This document shows, piece after piece, positions 1-12,196 of a stretch of 64,000 nucleotides of DNA. A program made the position numbers and the translations under genes. Numbering within the stretch: the first letter of the stretch is position 1; every line of letters starts with the position of its first letter. This stretch comes from Phlebopus portentosus. Lineage: Eukaryota; Basidiomycota; Agaricomycetes; Boletales; Boletinellaceae. Where the stretch lies: positions 1,240,001-1,304,000 of the forward strand of contig JAYXKI010000013.1 in NCBI GenBank assembly GCA_037892935.1. The letters run 5' to 3'. The notes beneath the pieces were generated by a model. That model saw only the letters and a list, made by a program, of their open reading frames with translations, did not search any database and was not told the origin of the DNA.

Positions 1-1067
1 CCTCCCACTTCACCAGTCTGATTTACGGGACCGTCATTCCGGAGAGTAGACGCCTGCGAGGGGAAGGCACAGTCCGAACTGAGCGGCTCGTCCTCTGGTA
101 CAGTGTCTAGAATGACTGCTCCATTCGGGTCTACGCGCCTCGGCGTAGCGGAGGTTCGGCGGATTGCGTCGGGCCGGACCGTACCAGTACCGCGCCTTCC
201 GGGTTTCTCATTCATGTTCACTCCATCCACCTGCGTATGTATACTCGCGTTCCGCGCGTGCAGCGAAGGATGAATAGTGAACACATTCGTGAGTCGTCTG
301 AGTAGAGGAGCTCTTTGCGCTGCGCGAGCTTTGCGCTTCGCGATTTCGGTCTCGACGATGTGTTGGAGGCGTTTGTTGAAGTACCGTCTGTCGTCATCGC
401 GTTATGGGAATGAATAAAAAAAGGAGAAGATAGAAGTTTGCATGCTCGTGAGCGCGGAAATGAAGAGGGCGAAGGGCGTGCAAGACGTACTTTCGGATGT
501 AGACCATCACCCACGACACCGCGACCTGATTATTTCCGCGGTCGTCATCAGCTAACATGCTCCTTCATCACGGCCCAACGTCAAAGCGAAACGAGCACCC
601 ACCGGATTCCCAATAGTCGACTGGACGAACAAGATGGCCTGCTGAAACCCCGTGAGTCCGCTCAAGTCGACGGGCGCGAGTCCGCATCCCGTGCCTGCGC
701 TAAAGCATATGAAGAGCGCGTCGATGTACGATACGTGCGTCGTTGAGCCATTTGCGGCATAGAAGATGCCCGAGAAGATGAGAGGGGTAAATGTGCTAAT
801 TGAGAGGAGAGTGAAGAGTCAATGGGCGTCAATTGATACAAAGTGCGACGAGCGTCAATCAGCCAGTGGCACAGGCACACACGCGACGACAAGAGAAGAG
901 TAAATGCAAATGTTAATCGTGGCATGAGCGTCTAAAGACAAGACATGAAGAGCAAAAGACGAGACATACAAGAAAAGGACGTGTACCCGGAAGAAGTTCA
1001 GATGTTCAACAAAGTCCGACCAGAGCTTGCCTATACGTTCGCGTAGGCCCGGACTAGTAGAGTCCAT
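1..1067 (-). CDS. Trk-type potassium transporter, N-terminal part (cut by window edge)
   Basis: Fungal Trk proteins are plasma-membrane K+ uptake transporters. The reading is spliced from four minus-strand exons: 1067-970, 795-603, 525-491, and 387 running off the window. It gives a cytoplasmic start, the LNFFRVHVLFL first span, then FYAANG, SYIDALF and a first pore loop containing GCGLAPVDLSGLTGFQQ. The exon VSWVMVYIRK joins to RYFNKRLQHIVE, the start of the long hydrophilic loop. Splice positions and phases match the complete paralogue at 25.7-29.4 kb exon for exon, which supports the model. The start at 1067 (MDSTSPG) is the first ATG in frame near the first span. The C-terminal two thirds lies outside the window, so integrity cannot be judged. 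Family assignment is firm; which physiological Trk this is cannot be told. Confidence 0.85.
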
Positions 1068-1652
1068 CGGTCGCCACTCTAGGGGGGGGCAAAAAATCAA
1101 GGAGTAAGAAACCAGAGAGAAAGAGCGATAACAAGGAGGGAGCGTTAGAGAATAAAAAGGTGAATTGCACGGTGGCGACACGATAAAGGGCTAGAATATA
1201 AATAAAATATTGAAAGAGCACAGCAGCGTGTCGATGGCATCGAAGCTCAGATCTCGGCTCACTTCATCATGGAGTTATTCTTCATTTCCTAGGATTTGAC
1301 TTGCTCTCTTACAGACCAGCCTGCATAGGGTCAAACCCTGACGTAAATACTCATGTTTGTGGTTACTATGGAAAGAAAACAATGCTTCCGCGATGTGCAG
1401 TACCTTTGATCCAATTGAATGAGATTTACTTCCGGTCTCTCGAGTCAGAACACTCTCAGATTACTTAACTCACCTTCACATTAAGGATCACTTCGCACAC
1501 TTGCCTATCCACTCCGCGCCAAAGCATCCACTTCGCTGGCTGCGTCATTTTAATTATACAGACATGAGTAGTGGGGCCGGTACATCCTATCCCCAACACG
1601 AGTGGAATGAAGAAAACACAAAGAACCGACGCGTAACACGTTCTAGTTTATA

Positions 1653-3464
1653 TCAGCAGGCATCGCTCTCGCGCTTTTCCTCCTTTTCTTTCCGTTTCTT
1701 TTTCTTTTCTTTCTTCTCCTTTTTCTCTTCACGTTCTCGCCTTTTCTTCGCCGACTCGTCGTGAACGTCATCGGTTGCTGGCGCGGCCTTCGAAGGCACG
1801 GATTTCGTCGGTTTTGATTTTGACTTTCTCTCTTCGTTCCTCACTTCCACATCAGCTTCCTCCTGGATTGCATCTTCTTCCCGTTTATCTCCCTTTCGTT
1901 TCTTCTTCTCCTTCTTTTCCTTCTTCCTCTTAGTCTTCACCTCCCCCTCCTCGTCCTGTGGACCATCGAGCTCGCCACGGTCGCCGTCAGGATCCGGAGA
2001 GGCCGCCGATCCTCGACCTATCTCTCCGTTCTCCATATGAGACGCGCTCACAAATCCCCCCATTAAGCCTCCAAATCCGAGCCCGGGCTTGGACTTCGCG
2101 CCTAGGGCAAGACCGGCGCGTGGCGCATCCCCATCTTCTTTTGTGAAAGAAGAAATGTTATAATTGGCTCTCGAGCCAAGTCCTGCTCGCGGCGCTTCAT
2201 TATTGTCCTCCGTTTCGTTTTGGTTTTTGGATTGTGAACCGCGGTTCGCCGCGTCCGTAGATGACGATTGACGTGTCGATGACGATGCAGAGCCGGTGGG
2301 AGTTGAGCTCGGACCTGGTGTCGAATTAAAGGACGACGGTGAGGACGGGGTAATAGCGTTCGATGTGCCGCTCCGGGCGAGCGCGCGAGCGGCGAGCTTC
2401 TCCTTGAAGTAATCATGCACGCTCGTGCTCGCCGTTCGGATTTCCTGGTCCTTGTCTTGACCCACTTCAGGTGCTGGAGTCGGTGTAAAGCTTGGAGTCG
2501 GATTGAGGGAGGGAGTTGTCGAGTTTGGAGGGAAAGGTGTTCCTCCTAACGATGAAGAAGGACCCGGAGTGCTGTTCGGGCTGGAGATCCCGAGTATCTC
2601 GGCTACGGCGGTTGAAGACCGCGAGGCGAGCTGTTTGGAGCGGAGGAAGCGCGCGCGATGGCTGTATAAATAGATAGTTGTATTTTTTTGGTAAAGAAAT
2701 GATGGGCTTGAATACGTATGGTTAGAGAGATGGTTGGAGAGACGTACGCCATAGGTCGAGGTGTTGGTGCTTGGATAATCGGTGCGGGAGCTGGAACAGA
2801 GGTCGATGAGGGTTCCGACGTAGACTCTGGTTCACGGAGAGACGCCTCTTGTTTGTCGTCCTCGTCTTCCGCCTTTTCGTTCGGGGACCCGCCTTTCCGT
2901 TTCTTTTTCTTGTCCTTCTTGTGTTTCTTTTTCTCCCTCGTCTTCTCATCGTCGGCGTTGGCGTCGTCCTGAGCGTCCCCGTCCCTCTTTTTCCTTTTCT
3001 TCTTCTCCTTCACCTCCCCACTCTCCGTGTCCTCCTTAATTTCCTCGTCTTTCTCGTCCTTGTCCTCTTGCTCTTCATTCAATCTTTTTAACAGCTCTTC
3101 ATACTCCCTATTCTGCTTCCACGCAACCATCGGATCTGCATCTTCCCTACTTGCATTCGACCCAATCCCGAGTAAGTTCAGCTTCTGCCGCACTTTGATA
3201 TGCGACGTCATCCCCTCGCCCGACACACCCAGTCCCTTCGACGGGTCCCACCCGAGCTTTTGGAGGTAGGTCTGTCCGAACTTGGACGCATCTGAATTTT
3301 GTTTTTTCATGACGTTGAGTATATGTCAGTTTATTTATTTTTTATCCAATACAAAATGAGATTGAATCGAGCGGAGAGGAGAGGAGATACGGACCGTCTG
3401 CCCAGGTCAGGTTCCGCGGGTCCGCACCTATGCGCTGTTTTGCTTTACGGCCTGCGAGACCCAT
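1653..3464 (-). CDS. PXR1: G-patch protein of the PinX1/Pxr1 family
   Basis: Pxr1/PinX1 proteins are nucleolar G-patch factors that help rRNA and snoRNA maturation through a DEAH helicase; the human member also binds telomerase. Three exons (3464-3395, 3291-2748, 2661-1653) give 540 residues. The first exon supplies MGLAGRKAKQRIGADPRN and TWAD, continuing into DASKFGQTYLQKLGWDPSKGLG, the N-terminal signature with the G-patch core. MTSHIKV and LLGIGS follow, as in PinX1. The middle and end are strongly lysine/glutamate-rich (repeated KKRK, KKEKKKR), typical nucleolar tails. A second conserved block, HRARFLRSKQLASRSSTA followed by VAEILGI, starts exon 3, with a Ser/Pro-rich stretch before the basic tail. 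The short first exon is needed because the G-patch lacks a proper start otherwise. Minus-strand neighbour of the Trk gene, apparently independent. Confidence 0.85.
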
Positions 3465-3836
3465 GAAGGTAAGCGTTGGCGTCGGATCGCTCTAACCAGA
3501 ACGACCTTGATTACATAAGATGAAATAACTTCCCACGACTTTACTTAATCTTGATTCTTTATGACTGTTCTCGTACGTACTTCTTGGTTAGACGCCTCGA
3601 AACTTTACTTCATGGCCGTACAGGTATAGGATCGATAGTCCTTGGATATCTCCGCTCTACAGATTCTAAGACCACATCGAGGGCATTTAAAATGAGACGA
3701 AGAAAGGCGAGCTGTTCGTGGATGTCAAATTTTATGTATGTCTGCGGAATAGTGAAATCAGAGATGATCGAAAATCTGCTTCCGCTTCGGACACTACATT
3801 CGCTTACTGAGAATCTCTTGTGACTTTGCCTTTCAC
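3465..3836. other. Intergenic stretch
   Basis: No gene is seen between the PXR1 start and the WD40 remnant. A short CCCACGACTTTACTT at about 3,533 resembles sequence upstream of both NLR copies (about 5,680 and 13,502), so it may be the relic of the promoter of a third array unit. Confidence 0.4.
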
Positions 3837-4456
3837 TTGCTTATTAGAATGAGTCCTACCAGCTACCTTCGGGACCGTTTCAAAACCGTCGCGTTCTCGC
3901 TGGATGATAGGAGCATCGCGTCGGGCTCTCACGACGGGGCTTCCAGAGCAGGAATTCTCAAGCCCAGCTGTGTGCGTCGCATTCTCGCCGGATGGCAAGT
4001 GCATTGTGTCGAGCTCCGACGATTGTACAGTTCGCGTCTGGGATGCTGACAGTGGTGAGCTTGTACTATTGGGTCCTTTCGAGGGAGGGCCACACAGACT
4101 TGGTCAGCTCGGTCGCTATTGCATCTGGCTCTTGGGACGGAACAATTCGCACGCGGGAGATGAACAGCACGGAGCGTAAGGCATCTATGTCTGATGGCAA
4201 GCACAATATAAATTTCATCTATTGATCCGAATTCACGCAAGGAGGACATTATTTCGAAATGGGCCTTGTCTGAGGACGGAGTGGTGAACTGCTGACACGA
4301 ATCCAGATTTGTGTTTCACACTATGGCGACCTCAGAATACTGCTGTATTCGGTCAAGAGTTTTCAACCAGACTGAGTCTTGTGAGTTCTTCGTTGAGCGA
4401 AGATTGGTGCAAGGGTTTCGCTTTGTCCGAGGAAAGCTCTTTGGCGTGGAAATGAG
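3837..4456 (+). pseudogene. C-terminal remnant of a WD40 NLR gene
   Basis: Frame-shifted pieces of WD40 repeats are readable on the plus strand: FKTVAFSLDDRSIASGSHDG, then VCVAFSPDGKCIVSSSDDC and VRVWDADSGELV, then a broken further repeat. After this comes a degraded copy of the NLR tail (SGELLTRI and SEDWCKGFALSEE, compare SRGELLTWI and GEDWCRGFLTSDE in the intact gene at 5,974-11,191). Several frame changes and stops rule out a working protein. No NACHT domain precedes it. It is the oldest visible member of the tandem array. Confidence 0.75.
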
Positions 4457-5678
4457 ATTTTCTGTTTAAATCTATTATCACTTTATCGAGTAAGCCTCTC
4501 ACATCTTAATTGTGCACACTTTTTCGTATGTTTCTATCCTGTATCGACTTCGTAAGAGCTGAATACCGGTCAGTATACAAAGGTGCCCCATAGTAGTTTT
4601 TGCGAAAACTCTGAACCATCATGGGCCGCGACTTCTTGCAATATTGACGCAGAAGATTATCTATAATAAGCAGCACCCATAAAGAAGCGGATCAAGTATC
4701 GCATGAGAGATGTGTACAGGCCATGCAGTTCATAGGATAGCAGTATCACCAACCGGCAAGAAGGTATCATTCCTTCCGTCCGGCAGATAGGACGAGCTGA
4801 AAGGTTTGACGGAGATGAACTGTCAACAATAGGAGTCTTTCACGGATTACAAGGGTGTCCATTCTAGTGCAGCTTGGCTGTAAGAACGAGTACAGAAACG
4901 GAGACTAACTAGACGCCTGCCTACAGGACTTGGCGAGAAGACACTGATCCTACATGACAAAAAGATTGAGCTTGCTGTGGGTCATATCAAGGAAGTAGCT
5001 TCAGCTGGAAAGACCTCCACTGCAAGACCGATGGATAAGGTTGGGTTTGACAGGTAGATTTCTTGCATGCATGCATTCAGGTCATGGATGCATGAGGGCA
5101 ATATGCAATCTTTACGATGCTACCCGGCAGATGCCCCTCGGTGGAAGAAATATGGACCACCTGGCCAAAGAACAAAAATAAACAAGATATATGCGACCGA
5201 GTGTAAAACTGTGCATAAGCGCTTGGTGCGATCAGTGTCCGAAACGCTTCTTCGTTTGTAGAACCTGCCAGAGAACGTACCTCAAATGCCGACATTCTAA
5301 AACCTCCACACCCTTTATACAAGGATGGAGAAGCACGCTGTTTGACCGGATGCTTTCAGCGAGAAAATGGTATTCCGCAAATAGCATAATCAATGGACAG
5401 ATCATCTTCGATGAAGCCGGCTGCTGGACTAAAACCTTCGGGTAGCACTACTGTATAGTCTAGACACGCCTTGCAGTATGCCAGGAGCTCTAGTTCAGAG
5501 CTTGATAACACAACAGCGCTAGAGGAGGATTCTATCGCATAATCTGTGCTTGCAAACAAACGCTTCTTTGACTGGCGCCCGAGCGCGGCCATCCACGAGC
5601 TATCCGAGTCCGGAAAGGGGCCATAAAGATGCGTCTTCCGAGAAGCAGAGACCAAGTTTAGTCCAAAGTCTGACAAAG
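4457..5678. other. Intergenic region, no confident gene
   Basis: Only short unsupported ORFs are present. The longest is a 106-codon minus-strand frame at 5,356-5,676 (contains TDYAIESSSSAVVLSSSELE) with no ATG at its start and no recognisable domain. It could be an exon of an unknown gene or a chance frame. No remnant of the SUR7/PalI gene was recognised here, although one would be expected if a full third array unit once existed. Confidence 0.35.
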
Positions 5679-5973
5679 CGTTCTCTCACGACTTTACCTT
5701 CGTTTCCTAATTGAGTCGAATTTACTATAAAACCCAAACTCTATCTATTTTCTCCCTTGTTGACCGCTCATCGATAGGGGTGCAACTTTGAAATCGACGG
5801 TGATGGTGATGCAAGGGCTATGCATAGGACAAGACTCACACTCGGTGCCATTAGCAGTTAGTCGTTTGCGAATTGCTGTGGTTGCGTACCACTCGTAAAC
5901 ACATCGCCGTTTTGGCCGAGCTGGATATATCTATCCGTGCTAGAGTTCCTATGTTGGTAGTTCACCAGTCACC
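5679..5973 (+). promoter_or_regulatory. Upstream region of the intact NLR, shared with its paralogue
   Basis: The stretch starting CGTTCTCTCACGACTTTACC at about 5,679 has a counterpart starting CGCTCTCCCACGATTTCACA at about 13,502 before the second NLR copy. GAATTGCTGTGGTTGCG near 5,873 likewise matches GAATTGTTGTGGATGC near 13,600. The duplicated unit therefore included about 0.3 kb of promoter. No specific factor site is assigned. Confidence 0.45.
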
Positions 5974-8900
5974 ATGTCCCAACCCGGGTCGTCTCAGCTC
6001 AAGCTAGGCAACTACTCATTGGAAGGTTAAACTTCTCGATTTCTTTGTCTTTATCCTATCTCACATTTATTAAGTCATCCGTCTTGACGGTGTCCGTAAG
6101 GGCTCGAAAAAGGGCCAACTGTATGTGGAGGTCAACATCAATGAGACCACCAATGAGACGATAGGCATCGGAGATGATGGAAAGCCTACTTCAGACGCTA
6201 CTCTTACATTGTGAGTGTCTCGGAAACATTCTTATAGCTGTTGCTCAACATGGGTACAGTTCGCAGCCAGGTTCCTCCACTGTCTTCGATATCTCGTTAA
6301 GGCAGTCGAGAAAAAACTCAGAAAATCGACTTCTCGGTCATGTCCGCATCGAAGAAGACGTCCTAAAGCTCTTGCAGGAATCACTTCCGTATGAGCGTAA
6401 GTTTCTGTTCGGTTCCCTGGCCAGTTATTGAGATCGCTGGTCAGGCAAATGTGGTCTTACCGGGACAGCTCGATCAGTGTTTGGTAGGAGACGCACGGTG
6501 ATTGCCGGTACGATCCACCTTTGCCTTAACCTTGTAGATGAATGGGAACGGGCCGAGTTTTGTGTTACCGTTGCCGATCGCCGAGTTGAAGATATAAGAA
6601 CCTGGACGGACAAGGTAGCTTTCACCGATAGCGTGATTGGCTGTATCATCAAAGGGGTGGATCAACTATTTGAGATTGTCGATACAGTCGTGCAGGTGAG
6701 TCTGGCGGTCATGGCTCTGTTGATAGATTGAAAAGTCTGATCGGTTCAACTCGAGATTCATCCTCTATTAAACTTGTCCTGGAAGGCCGCATCGACCCTA
6801 TACAAAGTACGTTCAAAAAGTTCATGTCATCTACGATCAGCGGTGGTTGATTTCTCTATCAGGTCATCTGTCAGCAATTTCGGAGAGACGCGAAACTTGT
6901 TGATTTGGTTGAAAAGATGAAGGAGGCATTTCATTTCTCTATTGAGGCGCGCAGTCTTGACGACAGGACCGAGACGTTATTGAGAACGAGACTCAAGATC
7001 ATGCTTCATGAGACTGCTAAATGTTCTCGTTTCGTGCAGAGATATGCATCGCACAGTTTTGCTGGTATGCTTCTTCCATTGAACATTCCCATTTTACAAA
7101 TAACGACGTGCTCCCTCAGGTCGAATAATTCATTGGACCGAAAGTCCTAAGATAGACGAATTCACGGCTCGTTTTGCCAGTCTTAAGAAAGAGCTGGACT
7201 CGATTATTATTGTAATCATCGGTAAAGGGGTGGATAATATAGGTAATAACTTTGTTACTTTTTTGGACTTCACGGAGCTCAACAGGATTGCGGCCAGAAT
7301 CACAGCAGATGCTGCAAACGCTACAGATGCAGCTGGAGCTCACCAGCATGGATATTTCAAAAGTGTCCGCTCGCCCTCGATGCCTTGAAGGTACTCGCAA
7401 GGACTACGTGGAGCGAATAATGTCAAGGCTATTCCCGGATTCAGAAACTGACCAGAACATCGTTTGGCTTACTGGCGCTGCTGGCTCTGGGAAAAGCACT
7501 ATAGCAGTGACGATCTCGGATGCCTGCGACGAAAGAGGCTATCCCGCCGCTTACCTGTTCTTTGAACGCGGAAAGGACGAGTACATCTCTGCGATTCGAG
7601 CAATCGCTTACAGAGTAGCGGTACTTCATCCGTCGGTCCGTCCGCATATTGTCAATGCCGTGAAAGACAACAGTAACAGCGTTGGAAGTTCACTCAAGAC
7701 GCAATTCCAGAGGTTGTTGCTAGACCCACTCAAGGCCGTGGTAGACGAAATCAAGACATCTGTGGTCATCATCCTCGATGCGCTTGACGAGTGCGGAACG
7801 AGCTCCCAGCGAGAAGACTTGGTGCACTTGTTGAAGAACGATTTTGCTAGCCTTCCAGCAAAAGTTCATATTCTCGTCACGAGTCGACCGGAGAGTGACA
7901 TTATGGAGAATCCAATGCCGTGTCATATTCACCATATTGACCTAGAGCACCGATCCGACGAGAGTCGACACGACGTTGATCTTTATCTCAAGAAGAAGAT
8001 GGTTGTCGTGGTCAAGCAAGGAACGCCCAAAGGCTGGGAATGGGACAGGGTCTGTGGGATACTTTCCGAATCTGCGGATGGACTCTTCATTTGGGCATCT
8101 ACAGTGGTTAAAATGGTGGGCGAATCCAACAATCCACGGCGCAAACTTCGTACGCTCTTGGATGATGTTCAATCAGTAGGTGGCGGAATTGATGGCCTCT
8201 ATGCAAGTGTGCTGGAGCGATCGGGTATCCCGTGGCATGAGGCTGAAGCAAGAGACGAATTCGTAAGAATTCTAGGAGCTGTTCTATTTGCAAAGGAGGC
8301 ACTCTCGGGTGGAGACATTGAAGCCTTTCTTGGCATCGAGGAAGATACGGCGGATACGATATTAGGACGGCTACGGTCTGTACTCTTTTATGAGGCAGGA
8401 AAACCTGTACGCCTTCATCATGTGTCGTTTGCCGATTACCTAACATCCGAGAGGTCTGGTGGCAAACCATGGAATATTGAAGAGTCTGGTATGAAGCAGG
8501 CCATAGTAGAGCGGTGTTTCGACATCATGCAGAAGGGACTGAGATTCAATATCTGTGGCTTAGAATCGTCATTCCTACGTAACGATGAAGTTCCGGGCCT
8601 TCAGGGGCGAATAGAAAAGGAGATTCCGCCGCATCTGGACTACGCGTGCCAGTTTTGGGCTGTCCATCTATGCGAGCTATCGTTTCCCGCCAGTCTTGTG
8701 TCGAAATTAAAAGCCTTCGTGAATGGCCAACTCCTATACTGGTTTGAGGTGCTCAGCCTGACGAAGCATTACAATCGCGTTGCTGTCGGAGCTTTATACA
8801 ATGTCAGCCTGAAGACAGCGGTCAGTAATCTCGCTCATTTCCTTGTTTATTTTGCTCATTCTTTCGCAGTCAGTCGATACAGATGCTTCTTCCTTCGTTT

Positions 8901-11191
8901 GGGCTGCGTACAAGCTAGCCAGTGTTTTCGCGTATCCGATTTCGCAAAGCGTTCCTCAAATTTATCTTTCCGCCGTATCTCTTTGGAGAGGTGAATCGCT
9001 CGTCGCAGAACATTATTCGAAATCTCATCCAATAGTCGAGGTCCATCGATGCGGCAAGAAGCCGCCGGCTCAGTGCATTAAGATCTTGCAAGGGCATACT
9101 TATTGGGTCACATCAGTTATATTCTCTCCGGATGGGAAACGCATCGCCTCGAGCTCAGGTGATTACACGGTTCGGGTCTGGGATGTTGATAGTGGCGAGG
9201 TGGTGTCGGGCCCATTTGAGGGACACACAAGCTGGGTCCGGTCAGTCGCTTTCTCGCCGGATGGGAAGCGTGTTGCTTCGGGATCTGGCGATTTTACAAT
9301 TCGCATATGGGATGTCGACCGTGGCGCGCTCGCCTTGGGTCCGTTGGAAGGACACACAGGTGAGATTTGGTCAGTCGCCTTCTCCCCGGATGGAAGACGC
9401 ATCGCATCGGGCTCTGCGGATAAGACAATCCGTATATGGTGTTCAGACAGTGGAAAACTAGTTGTGAACCCGTCTGAGGGCCATTTACACCCGGTTATTT
9501 CGGTTGTATTCTCGCCACACGGGAAGTACATTGCCTCGGGTTCCGACGATAAAACGGTTCGTGTGTGGGATGCCGAGAGTGGCAAGCTCGTCGCGGAACC
9601 GTTCGAGGCGCACACGGACGAGATCTGGTCGGTAGACTTTTCCCATGATGGGAGGCGCATCGTCTCTGGCTCTAAAGACATGTCAATTTGTGTCTGGGAT
9701 GCACTTAGCGGCAAATTACTCACTCGTCCCATCGAAGGTCATACCAACTACGTCAGATCAGTCATATTCTCGCCTGATGGGAGCCGCATTGCATCAGGTT
9801 CCTACGATAACACTATCCGTGTCTGGGACTCTTTCACTGGCGAGATTGTTGCGGGACCATTCAAGGGACATTCCCTCTGGGTCCTGTCTGTCGCGTTTTC
9901 CCCTGATGGCATGCGCATCGCGTCAGGCTCTGCTGATCACACAATACGTATCTGGGATGCCGAAAGTGGTACATTTGCCTTGGATAAGTCCCAGGAGCGC
10001 TCAGGCCCAGTCAAGTCGGTCTCGTTCTCGCCGGATGGAAAGCGCATTGCATCGGGCTCGGACGATTGTACAATACGCGTCTGGGATACTGAGAGTGGTG
10101 AGCTGGTCTCTGGTCCTTTCGAGGGACATACAGACTGGGTTTACTCAGTGGCATTCTCCCCTGACGGAAAGCTCATCGCGTCAGGCTCTGGAGATGATAC
10201 TGTTTGCGTGTGGGACGCCGGTAGTGGCGAACTCACCTCGCAGCCTTTCAAGGGACACACAGGCTTGGTCTTTTCGGTCACATTCTCGCCCGACGGGCGG
10301 CTTGTCGCCTCCGGCTCTGTGGATAAGACAATCTGTGTCTGGGATACCGACAGTGGCGAGCTGGTTGCCGGTCCGATTACGGGACATACAAACAACATCA
10401 ACTCGGTCTCATTCTCGCCGGATGGGAGATTCATTGCCTCCGGCTCGAGTGATGAGACAGTCCGTGTCTGGGATGTTGGCAGTGGCAAAGTCGTATCTGG
10501 TCCATTCGTGGGACACTCTGGAACGATTTGGTCAGTCATGTATTCGCCAGGTGGGAAGTACATCGCATCAGGTTCTGCGGATAAAACAATACGTGTTTGG
10601 GATGTTGAGAGCGGCGAACTCCTCTTGGATCCATTCGGGGGGCACACAGGCGAAGTCAACTCGGTTACGTTCTCGCCGGATGGGAAATATATCTCGTCGG
10701 GTTCTGACGACAAGTCAATCTGCATCTGGGTCGTTGATAGCGGCGAGCTTGTTCTGGGTCCATTTAGGGGCCACTCGGACTTGGTTCATTCAGTTGCATT
10801 CTCTCCGGATGGGAAGCGTGTTGCGTCTAGCTCTCGCGACGGAACGATTCGCATTTGGGAGGTGGACAGCATCGGACTTCAGGCACTCACATCTTCATCT
10901 GAACGGAAACATGCGAGCGTTACATTTCCTCATCGAAGCTCACACATAGACGAGGGGGATATTATCTCGAGTTGGACAATGTCTGAAGATGGGTGGACCA
11001 TTGGTTCGAGAGGCGAACTATTGACGTGGATCCCGGAAGATATGCGACTTACACTTCTTCGACATCCTGAGAACATCGCTGTAATTGGTCAGGGGTATTG
11101 GACCAGTTTGGATCTTGCAAACTCTCCCCTAGGTGAAGATTGGTGCAGGGGTTTTCTCACATCCGATGAACACGCTTCGGCTGGGAGATGA
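5974..11191 (+). CDS. NLR-type protein: C2-like / helical / NACHT / 14 WD40 repeats
   Basis: Fungal NACHT-WD40 proteins are STAND ATPases thought to act in non-self recognition and cell death, with the repeats as sensor. Nine exons (5974-6025, 6075-6210, 6260-6396, 6445-6695, 6756-6806, 6863-7064, 7120-7242, 7298-8820, 8870-11191) join in phase to 1,598 residues. The N-terminus (about 18-150) looks C2-like; about 190-290 is a helical segment ending in TAKCSRFVQRYASHSF, a motif often found before NACHT in agaricomycetes. NACHT: P-loop GAAGSGKSTIA near 376, Walker B VVIILDALDECG near 473, then VTSRPESD. Fourteen WD40 repeats fill about 895-1490, enough for two seven-blade propellers. The tail carries EDGW, GSRGELLTWIPEDMRLTL and GEDWCRGF, an agaricomycete NLR ending. 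The ATG at 5974 is matched by the paralogue. Role in this species is inference. Confidence 0.88.
9080..10870 (+). repeat. Coding tandem repeats of about 129 bp (14 WD40 units)
   Basis: Fourteen in-frame units of roughly 43 codons share a nearly fixed frame: GH(T/S)xxVxSVxFSPDGK, IASGSxDxTIRVWD, SGELVxGPF. Differences concentrate in a few places, chiefly the three residues after GHT/GHS (SWV, GEI, DEI, NYV, LWV, DWV, GLV, NNI, GTI, GEV, DLV) and residues next to the SGS turn. Unit 8 is odd, with QERSGPVKSV in place of the usual GH. Confidence 0.85.
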
Positions 11192-12196
11192 TATTTATTA
11201 TTAATCATAATTTTATCTCACTGAACCTTACCTCTCAAAGTCGTTTGTAGTAAACTTTCATGGTTTAAGAGCGTTATTCAGATGAACATTATACGCTCTA
11301 GATATAGAAGAATGTTACCGCCCCGTAGGGATGGAAGAGGGAAGGGATCCTATGTTGCCCGAAATACAATCCAATTTTTACTCTTTGCATCAATCCCCCA
11401 TGCCCCCTATGAACTTACTCTTCCTGTGCCTGCCCTTCGGAATGCCTATGCACCAGCACCAAAGACACAAATACTCCTTAATCATCCTCGTTACTCCTGT
11501 TGTTCATAACGTTCGCACTGCACTTCGGTGGTTGTGTTTTCGTTACCAATTTGGCGTCGACGAGAGATAACACCCTCTGATCGTCGAGCCTAGTTTTAGA
11601 CCTGTTCCAATGTTAGCGATCACCTCCTATCAGCACATGTACTACGAAAGGTCTTATTTCTAATAAGTTTTTAATCTACGACGACCTCAAAAGGAACAGA
11701 AAGGATTGATGCGTATCGCAGAACTTTGTCGTTGCCGACAAGAGTTGAATTAACCTGGGTAACATTCGAAAAGATGCGTTGGTGATTGGAAAAAAGGAAT
11801 GTTACAGCCTCGCCTCGCCTCGAGCCCTGTCGCGAGTGAGAATCTAAAAGCATCCTGCAATTATGCGTTACGTAATTATAAATGTGTGGGTAGGACCAGC
11901 TTCTGAGCAAAAGACTCCTATCAGCACGAGAACGTCTACTGTCTATTCTATTGAATTCCCTTCCTACACCGGCCTTTTAGAGGCAGAAAGGATCAGTGTG
12001 CATCTCAGAGGATTACCATTGCCGCAAGGATGGAAGAGAAAAGTTAGTCTGTTCTGACTGAGTTATTTGAGAAGATACGTTGATGGTGAAGCGATCCTTC
12101 CATATCGACCACGATGACCCCTCAACGTATTCGAGAAGCAATCAAAGTGGCAGCTATGAATAAATCCTCTTGTCACCTCCCACGTCCTCTTGAACG
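11192..12196. other. Intergenic region between NLR and PalI-like gene
   Basis: About 1 kb without a convincing ORF on either strand. It must hold the NLR terminator region and the promoter of the PalI-like gene. Nothing specific was recognised. Confidence 0.5.

Noticed and set aside
5356..5676. 106-codon minus-strand frame as a gene
   Set aside because: No ATG at its start, no flanking exons that could be joined with confidence, and no recognised domain.
9163..10725. Long minus-strand frames of 189 and 194 codons opposite the WD40 repeats
   Set aside because: They are antisense shadows created by the regular codon pattern of the repeats and show the same Ser/Pro-rich nonsense in each unit.
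9645..10949. A 434-codon plus-strand frame overlapping the WD40 region
   Set aside because: It is the second frame of the same repeats; the main frame has clear WD40 motifs.
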